A stretch of DNA of 64,000 nt from UBA952 sp044361535 (GTDB lineage Bacteria; Bacteroidota; Bacteroidia; Flavobacteriales_D; Crocinitomicaceae). The position numbers and the translations under genes are program-made. Shown in pieces: positions 59,027-64,000 of this stretch. The stretch covers positions 1 through 64,000 of the forward strand of contig JBIKIQ010000006.1 in NCBI GenBank assembly GCA_044361535.1, given 5' to 3'. The notes beneath the pieces are model-generated. The model made no database searches, was not told the DNA's origin, and saw nothing but the letters and a program-made list of their open reading frames with translations. Position 1 is the first letter of the stretch. The number at the start of each line of letters is the position of its first letter.

Positions 59027-61534
59027 TTATAACTTGATTAATAGCCTTGCCATAAAATTTCTTCCTGCTTGAGGATAATAAAAATTCTCGGTAGTCATAG
59101 TGCCATTGTATAAGTATGAAAAGGTATAACCATTATTCTCATACCTGGTATTGAAAACATTATTCACTTGTAGTCCGAGTGAAACCTCTTTCGTTAATTT
59201 GTTCGGAATTATAAATGCAAGAGTCAAGTTAGAAAAAGTAAACGGATCTATACTGCGGTATTCATTTGATGTGTTGTCTAAATATTGTCTTCCCACGTAC
59301 TTCGTTGTCCAGTTGCATGACAATCCTTTGTACCGATAATTTAAGCCTCCAAAAGCATTTACATTGGGTGAAAAAGCCAAATCTGTATTTTCATGTTGAA
59401 TTACTTGCTGTGAATAGTATGGTTCTGTATCAGAATACGCATCAATGTATTCATTAAAAAGTTGTATTTTATTTCTACTCAAGGTTAACCCTGCTTCTAT
59501 TGTTAAATCTTGGTTAGAAGTTGATAGTAGAAGGTATCTGGAGGTAAGTTCAATTCCAGCTCGGTAACTATCCTTTACATTAGTCCGAGTGTAACCACCA
59601 ACATCATTTATTTCTCCTGTTAATATCAATTGATTGGTGTAGTCCATGAAATAGAAATTTGTCAGGAAATTGAATCTTTTTGATGAAAGAATATATCCAA
59701 CTTCCAAATCTCGCATTCTCTCGGCTTTTGGCCTACTTTGAGGTGTACTTTGTCTGAAATCTCTTCGAACGGGCTCTCTGTTTCCAATTCCATACGAAAG
59801 AAAAACATTCTGATTATACTGCCCTTGCGACAGAAGATAAGAGATTTGAAATTTAGGATTGAAAAAATCAAAGGTTACATTTTGTTCAATATCTTTGATT
59901 ACGCCATCAACTTGATCATTTCCAATGAATGAATATGCAATGTGTCTGTATTGTAAATCTCCTAGAAAGTTGAACTTTTTCCATTTGTAGGACGCTTTCA
60001 AATAGTTACTAACCTCTGATTTTCGACCTATCTCATCGTAATAACGATCTCCTAATTCGCCATTAGATGCAAATCGAGCCCAAATAACTTCTCCAAAATG
60101 ACGGCCGATATACGTATTTGCTGAACCACCAAAAATTAACTGCAAATCTTTATCAGAATACGTTAAGGAATAAACACTTCCAAGGAAGTCATTATCCAAC
60201 CAACGACGGCGAATTAAATCAGTTTCAGTTACGGTGTCATTTCCAGTAAAAACTGTATCCAAGCCGTACGAACTTAAATCGTCACCTCTTCTATATTCTT
60301 CATAATAGCCACGGCCATTGGTGTAATGTCCAGCCACGTTTAATACTAATTTTGGATTAAATCGATGTGTAAAATGCAATTGATAATTGTCTTGTTGGTA
60401 ATTATCTACCTGATTTCCATATGTATAATAATTGTATGTTCTACCTGAATTTAACAAATTCGCTCGTTCCTCATCCGATAAAAAATTTCTATCCGCATAC
60501 GCATTCATGGAATCAACATTTCCTGTAATTCTACTTTCAGGCGTTCCATACCATGATTGATAGGTGATTTCTTTCCCAGAAAAAGCAACCGCCTTAACTA
60601 CCGATTTTTTTCCAACATACGCTCCTGAAACAAAGTAAGATTTTAAATTGGATGAGGCTCTATCGATAAATCCATCTGATAAAATTTGCGACAAACGAAC
60701 ATCCATTGAAAATTTACCATTAATTAACCCTGTTCCTGCTTTGATGGTGTTTTTCAATGTATTAAAAGAGCCAAAAGAATTATCCAAAATGCCGTACGAA
60801 TTCGCAGAAATATCGTCCGTTTTTATGTTTAAATTAGCTCCAAAAGCTGCTGCACCATTTGTAGATGTTCCGATTCCACGTTGAATTTCCATATTGCTAA
60901 TGGAGGAAGTCAAATCAGGCATATTTACCCAATATACATCGTGCGATTCAGGATCATTAACCGGAATTCCATTGATGGTAACATTAATTCGAGAAGCATC
61001 TACTCCACGTATGCGAATTCCCGTATAACCAACTCCGGCCCCTGCATCAGAGGTTGTCACGACTGAAGGTGTAGCTTCTAACAAGAAAGGCAAATCTTTT
61101 CCAAAATTATTTTTTTCCAGTAAATTACTTTTCTTGATTTTTAATGTGCTGGTTGACAATTCATCGGTACGTGTTCCCATAACCTGAAATTCTTCCAGTA
61201 GTTTGGTGTCTCTTTTGAGTTTTACATCTCGTTGGATAGCTGCATCTGTTCTAGATAAGCGCATTGAATAAGGTTCAAAACCAATCTTTTCGAAAGTTAC
61301 CTGAATGAATTCAGAGACCTTCAATTCATCAAAAGACCAATTATATTTTCCTTTTCTATCTGTAAATGTGTAGTATTCTGATAAGCCATAATTTGGTCGA
61401 TCAATGCTCACCTTCACACCAGAAAGAGGAAGCCCAGACTCATCAGTTACAGATCCAAAAATTTTGGATTGACTGAAAAAGTGAAACGATAACGATAGAA
61501 AAAAAACCTGTAAAAAAATAAATCTTGTTTTCAT
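59027..61534 (-). CDS. TonB-dependent receptor under TPP riboswitch control (predicted thiamin-related uptake)
   Basis: An 835-residue outer-membrane receptor from the ATG at 61534 (signal peptide residues 1-22). Order: carboxypeptidase-like regulatory domain (~25-110, I-F-G-S-V-T-D-E-S-G-L-P-L), plug domain (~120-240, R-I-R-G-V-D-A-S-R-I-N-V-T-I-N-G-I-P), then a 22-stranded barrel ending A-R-L-L-I-K-L. The TPP aptamer in its leader (61596-61676) implies repression by thiamin pyrophosphate and therefore a thiamin or thiamin-precursor substrate, as predicted for such receptors in other Bacteroidota. Energised by the ExbB/ExbD system. No inner-membrane partner gene nearby. Confidence 0.9.
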   Translation of the reverse strand: MKTRFIFLQVFFLSLSFHFFSQSKIFGSVTDESGLPLSGVKVSIDRPNYGLSEYYTFTDRKGKYNWSFDELKVSEFIQVTFEKIGFEPYSMRLSRTDAAIQRDVKLKRDTKLLEEFQVMGTRTDELSTSTLKIKKSNLLEKNNFGKDLPFLLEATPSVVTTSDAGAGVGYTGIRIRGVDASRINVTINGIPVNDPESHDVYWVNMPDLTSSISNMEIQRGIGTSTNGAAAFGANLNIKTDDISANSYGILDNSFGSFNTLKNTIKAGTGLINGKFSMDVRLSQILSDGFIDRASSNLKSYFVSGAYVGKKSVVKAVAFSGKEITYQSWYGTPESRITGNVDSMNAYADRNFLSDEERANLLNSGRTYNYYTYGNQVDNYQQDNYQLHFTHRFNPKLVLNVAGHYTNGRGYYEEYRRGDDLSSYGLDTVFTGNDTVTETDLIRRRWLDNDFLGSVYSLTYSDKDLQLIFGGSANTYIGRHFGEVIWARFASNGELGDRYYDEIGRKSEVSNYLKASYKWKKFNFLGDLQYRHIAYSFIGNDQVDGVIKDIEQNVTFDFFNPKFQISYLLSQGQYNQNVFLSYGIGNREPVRRDFRQSTPQSRPKAERMRDLEVGYILSSKRFNFLTNFYFMDYTNQLILTGEINDVGGYTRTNVKDSYRAGIELTSRYLLLSTSNQDLTIEAGLTLSRNKIQLFNEYIDAYSDTEPYYSQQVIQHENTDLAFSPNVNAFGGLNYRYKGLSCNWTTKYVGRQYLDNTSNEYRSIDPFTFSNLTLAFIIPNKLTKEVSLGLQVNNVFNTRYENNGYTFSYLYNGTMTTENFYYPQAGRNFMARLLIKL

Positions 61535-61561
61535 TTTATAAAAATTAAACAAGAACAAGGG

Positions 61562-61592
61562 GCTAATTCTTGGCGGTTAAACATTCATTAGC
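61562..61592 (-). promoter_or_regulatory. Expression-platform hairpin of the TPP riboswitch
   Basis: GCTAAT (61592-61587 on the minus strand) pairs with ATTAGC (61567-61562) across a 19-base loop, between the aptamer and the receptor ATG, followed by a CT-rich run. It probably carries the switching structure that gates expression. Confidence 0.45.
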
Positions 61593-61595
61593 ACT

Positions 61596-61676
61596 GTCAT
61601 CTTCCCTTCGCAGGCATTATCCTAATCAGGTTCAATGGGTATAATCTCAGCCGTTTGACGGGCACCCCTTAGAGAC
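61596..61676 (-). promoter_or_regulatory. TPP riboswitch (THI element)
   Basis: An 81-nt aptamer on the minus strand. All the conserved cores are present in order: GGGGTGCC, GGCTGAGA, TATACCC, GAACCTGATTAGG, ATAATGCC, TGCGAAGGGA. P1 pairs GTC and TCT with AGA and GAC. It is the leader of the TonB receptor gene at 59027-61534. Confidence 0.95.
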
Positions 61677-61680
61677 GGGA

Positions 61681-61711
61681 CAAAATTACAAATGATTTTT
61701 ATTTCCAACAA
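61681..61711 (-). promoter_or_regulatory. Promoter of the TPP-regulated receptor
   Basis: On the minus strand TTG (61711-61709), 20 bases, then TAATTTTG (61688-61681). The box ends 5 bases before the aptamer P1 stem, so transcription would begin almost exactly at the riboswitch. Confidence 0.65.
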
Positions 61712-61726
61712 TATCTTAGATTGCTT

Positions 61727-62116
61727 TTATTTAATTTTTTTGCCCTCATAGGTTTGACTCCCTCCACCTCCTAGGCCTCCGCCCCATGCATAATAATAGA
61801 GGTGATCATTTACAAATTGAAGACTTCTATGATCACCCGATACCGATGCCGAATATTTTTTTCCTTTCCATAAAGAATCAATGTGCACCTTAAATCCTTT
61901 CACGTTAACATAAACTCCTTCTTGCTTTACTTCAACCGTTTCTGTGTATGAAGTATCATAGGAGTAGCCCCCATTTATCATATTATAATAATGCCCTTTT
62001 ACGTAGCAATTGTATTTTCCCGCAAGCTTTTTAACGTGAATTTTATCACATGAAGAAAAAAATACAAGCGTTGCAATTACACTAATGGAAATGGAAAAAT
62101 GCTTAAAAGGAATCAT
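61727..62116 (-). CDS. Small lipoprotein of unknown function
   Basis: A 129-residue predicted lipoprotein: signal peptide ending F-F-S-S-C near residue 23. The mature part is beta-rich with Tyr/Gly-containing stretches and repeated V-K strands; no family recognised. The C-terminus is Gly-rich (G-G-G-L-G-G-G-G). It lies upstream of the riboswitch promoter on the same strand with its own presumed promoter; no functional link to thiamin is evident. Confidence 0.65.
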   Translation of the reverse strand: MIPFKHFSISISVIATLVFFSSCDKIHVKKLAGKYNCYVKGHYYNMINGGYSYDTSYTETVEVKQEGVYVNVKGFKVHIDSLWKGKKYSASVSGDHRSLQFVNDHLYYYAWGGGLGGGGSQTYEGKKIK

Positions 62117-62293
62117 ATCATTGCATTGACTATAATGTGAAGGTACTATTTTTTCGCTAAAGTTTCCTTGTTTATTTATAATGATTTACATGAATATTTT
62201 TCTATTTCAAAGGAATCTATATCGTAGTTTACTTTAAAACCATAAAATGTATATGTTTGAAGTTTTTTAGATTTTAAAAATTAAGGATAGAAA

Positions 62294-62653
62294 ATGAAAA
62301 CTACACCCGAACATAATGAGCGGATTGCAAAAATGACCTTTGCTTCAGTATATCCACTTTACATCAATAAAATAGAAAGAAAAGGAAGGAACATTCAGGA
62401 ACTTGATCAAGTAATTGAATGGTTGACGGGGTTTGATAAGTCTAAATTAAACGATTTGATTGAGCAAAATGTAACATTTAAGGAGTTTTTTAACCAAGCG
62501 AAATTGCATCCAAATGCCCCATTAATAAAAGGAGTTATTTGTGGTTATCGAATAGAAGAAATTGAAAATCCTCTGACAAAACAAGTCCGTTATCTAGACA
62601 AATTGGTCGATGAATTGGCAAAGGGAAAAGCCTTGGATAAGATTTTACGGTAA
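62294..62653 (+). CDS. DUF2200 family protein
   Basis: A 119-residue soluble protein matching DUF2200 over its full length: E-H-N-E-R-I-A-K-M-T-F-A-S-V-Y-P near residue 6, L-D-Q-V-I-E-W-L-T-G-F near residue 37, and K-G-V-I-C-G-Y-R-I-E-E-I near residue 79. The family is found in many bacteria as small single genes, often in stress or transfer contexts; function unknown. Monocistronic, with 177 bp upstream containing no other gene. Confidence 0.9.
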   Translation: MKTTPEHNERIAKMTFASVYPLYINKIERKGRNIQELDQVIEWLTGFDKSKLNDLIEQNVTFKEFFNQAKLHPNAPLIKGVICGYRIEEIENPLTKQVRYLDKLVDELAKGKALDKILR

Positions 62654-62681
62654 TTCTTTAAAAACTTCGTTTTTCAATACA

Positions 62682-63887
62682 CTATCGAAGTAACGTTTTT
62701 ATCAACTCATCCATCTCTCTCGTATATTCTTCATAAACCGCACCCGTTGCAGGACCGCTAAAACCCGTGTGGACATACTCAATTTTACCATTTTGCCCAA
62801 CAACCACTGAGGTTGGAAAACTCATTATTGCATTCAACATTGGAAATTGTGAAGATGCAACTTCTTTACTCGAGATCCCCGCTAAAACTACTTCGTAGGG
62901 TATCGAAAGTCTTTTTTTGAATGCTTTCAAACGTTTGATTTGACTTTTTTCATTCGTGCCTACTTCATAAGCCAAGGCTACAATTTCTAATCCTTGATCG
63001 TTGTATTTTTTGTGTAATTCTTTGAAATAGTGAAGTTCATCAATACAGTTTGGACACCAGGTTCCCATAATTTGATAAATAACGACCTTGTTTTTTCCGA
63101 ATTTTTTAGCATCAAAGGCTTTTCCTTTCAATGTTTTAAGTACAGAAAAATTAAACTCTTTATCGTTTTCAACATAAGTGAGTTTTGATGGATCACGCAA
63201 TTTCGCATCTGGATCTTTCACGGCAACCCACTCCGTTTGATAATTCGGGCCGCTATAAAACTTTCCGTAAATGGAATCATTGACCACTTTTCCTTCAAAC
63301 AAAAAAGCCCACGAACCATTGAATGTTGACATAGAAAATCGTCCTGAGCCAACTGTTCCTGATAAAAAGCGGTAGTCACCAGTTTCGGTTAAGAAAGTTC
63401 CATTGATAAGACCTGCGGTTTGCTCAAAAATTCCCACAGTAACATCCGGATTCTCAGAGTTTGGACTAAAGGTGGCTTTCCACTTACCATTTATATTTGA
63501 TGCTTCTGGCGCTAATTCAGTTACAGTTTTTTCTATCCACGCATTGATTGGAATTTTTGTTTGCCTTTTTTTATTCAAATTGAGCCAATATCCACGAAGC
63601 TCTTCTCCATTGTCACTGAATTTAAATTTCAAAAAGGCATCTAATTCTGGAAATCGACCAATTGCGCTATCTCCGTCGTTTGATAATTGTAAAGGAATTC
63701 GTTCCTTCCCATTTACAATCTCAATTATTTTTTTGCTTTTCAACTCGCTGATTTCTAAAGTAAATGGAATGAATAATCGATCATTCATTGCTAATTGCCC
63801 AGACCATTTTCCCGTTTGAAAATCTGACTTCTTCTGACTAAATGTAGTGATTGAAAAAAGTAAAAACATGAAAAGTAAAAAACGCAT
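62682..63887 (-). CDS. TlpA-like thioredoxin-fold protein with an N-terminal beta-rich domain
   Basis: A 401-residue protein from the ATG at 63887; a TTG at 63902 gives a longer frame but overlaps the predicted transcription start. Signal peptide (residues ~1-17) then about 220 residues of beta-rich sequence (W-S-G-Q-L-A-M, G-S-G-R-F-S-M-S) with no named domain. The C-terminal thioredoxin domain (~265-401) has the active site W-C-P-N-C and V-V-G-Q-N-G-K, typical of TlpA/ResA oxidoreductases. Likely a periplasmic thiol-disulfide enzyme. Nothing recognisable follows its promoter to the window end. Confidence 0.82.
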   Translation of the reverse strand: MRFLLFMFLLFSITTFSQKKSDFQTGKWSGQLAMNDRLFIPFTLEISELKSKKIIEIVNGKERIPLQLSNDGDSAIGRFPELDAFLKFKFSDNGEELRGYWLNLNKKRQTKIPINAWIEKTVTELAPEASNINGKWKATFSPNSENPDVTVGIFEQTAGLINGTFLTETGDYRFLSGTVGSGRFSMSTFNGSWAFLFEGKVVNDSIYGKFYSGPNYQTEWVAVKDPDAKLRDPSKLTYVENDKEFNFSVLKTLKGKAFDAKKFGKNKVVIYQIMGTWCPNCIDELHYFKELHKKYNDQGLEIVALAYEVGTNEKSQIKRLKAFKKRLSIPYEVVLAGISSKEVASSQFPMLNAIMSFPTSVVVGQNGKIEYVHTGFSGPATGAVYEEYTREMDELIKTLLR

Positions 63888-63907
63888 AAGATTGAATTTC
63901 AAGGACT

Positions 63908-63940
63908 CAAAGTTAATTATTATTTGTGGGTACTATCAAA
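63908..63940 (-). promoter_or_regulatory. Promoter of the TlpA-like gene
   Basis: TTTG (63940-63937), 21 bases, then TAACTTTG (63915-63908) on the minus strand. It supports the ATG at 63887 as the true start, with a leader of about 15 bases. Confidence 0.55.
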
Positions 63941-64000
63941 TGGTCTGTTTATTAATAATTCCCAAATTTCTACTTTTCTACCTTGAATTTTTTACTTTTG

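Overview
The window is a low-GC, gene-dense chromosomal segment from a member of the Bacteroidota, most likely Flavobacteriales. The evidence is a gliding/T9SS type B C-terminal domain, several T9SS type A sorting domains, GEVED, BatA, DUF2141, DUF3667-like and DUF4907 families, a long-form PurF, and many upstream regions carrying the Bacteroidota -7 box TAnnTTTG, sometimes with TTG/TTTG 19-21 bp upstream. A Crocinitomicaceae/Fluviicola-like origin is a guess from general appearance, not a demonstrated assignment. There is no rRNA, CRISPR array, IS transposase, integrase or prophage.

Layout. 1-2750: the end of a giant T9SS-secreted Ig/PKD adhesin. 2.8-5.1 kb: RimB-like protease, RimK and an M14 deacylase in overlapping genes. 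5.1-11.4 kb: small metabolic and envelope genes, including a GH3-family adenylating enzyme and an MBOAT/SGNH/esterase set that probably acylates an exported polymer. 11.5-18.2 kb: purF facing metG and an ExbB-ExbD-ExbD energy-transduction cluster. 18.2-18.6 kb: tRNA-Ser(GGA) followed by tandem 87-bp repeats built from its own 3' end. 18.6-24 kb: a secreted serine protease, then an ECF sigma factor, putative anti-sigma factor and beta-barrel protein. 24-28.4 kb: hemL, kynU, purH. 28.4-37.3 kb: the cell-shape/wall cluster mreB-mreC-mreD-PBP2-rodA-PBP1A and an unpaired CoA-transferase subunit. 37.3-44.5 kb: two orphan OmpR-type regulators, tsaB, a double-OmpA protein, a methyltransferase, a dihydroorotase-like protein lacking metal ligands, and a BatA/VWA protein. 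45.1-45.7 kb: a promoter, tandem copies of the 5' part of tRNA-Leu with an 18-bp palindrome inserted in the D loop, the intact tRNA-Leu(UAG) and a terminator. 45.7-50 kb: trigger factor, a TPR/PD40 protein and a tandem pair of DUF3667-like membrane proteins. 50.1-52.9 kb: a highly structured non-coding candidate followed by a type IIG-like restriction-modification gene, the only clearly accessory block. 53-59 kb: a beta-barrel protein and an operon of GEVED, three Kelch and DUF4907 proteins. 59-64 kb: a TPP-riboswitch-controlled TonB receptor, small genes and a TlpA-like protein.

Most of the window is ordinary housekeeping and envelope biology. The parts that deserve attention are the two tRNA loci with tandem arrays made from the tRNA itself (3' end at Ser, 5' end at Leu), the long rod-like RNA candidate before the restriction-modification gene, the terminator-like hairpin in the leader of a response regulator, and the riboswitch that assigns a thiamin-related substrate to a TonB receptor. 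Gene starts were moved inward from the longest open frame where an ATG, a promoter box or a known N-terminus favoured it (purF, hemL, kynU, mreC, the second regulator, the TPR/PD40 protein, the TonB receptor, the TlpA-like protein).
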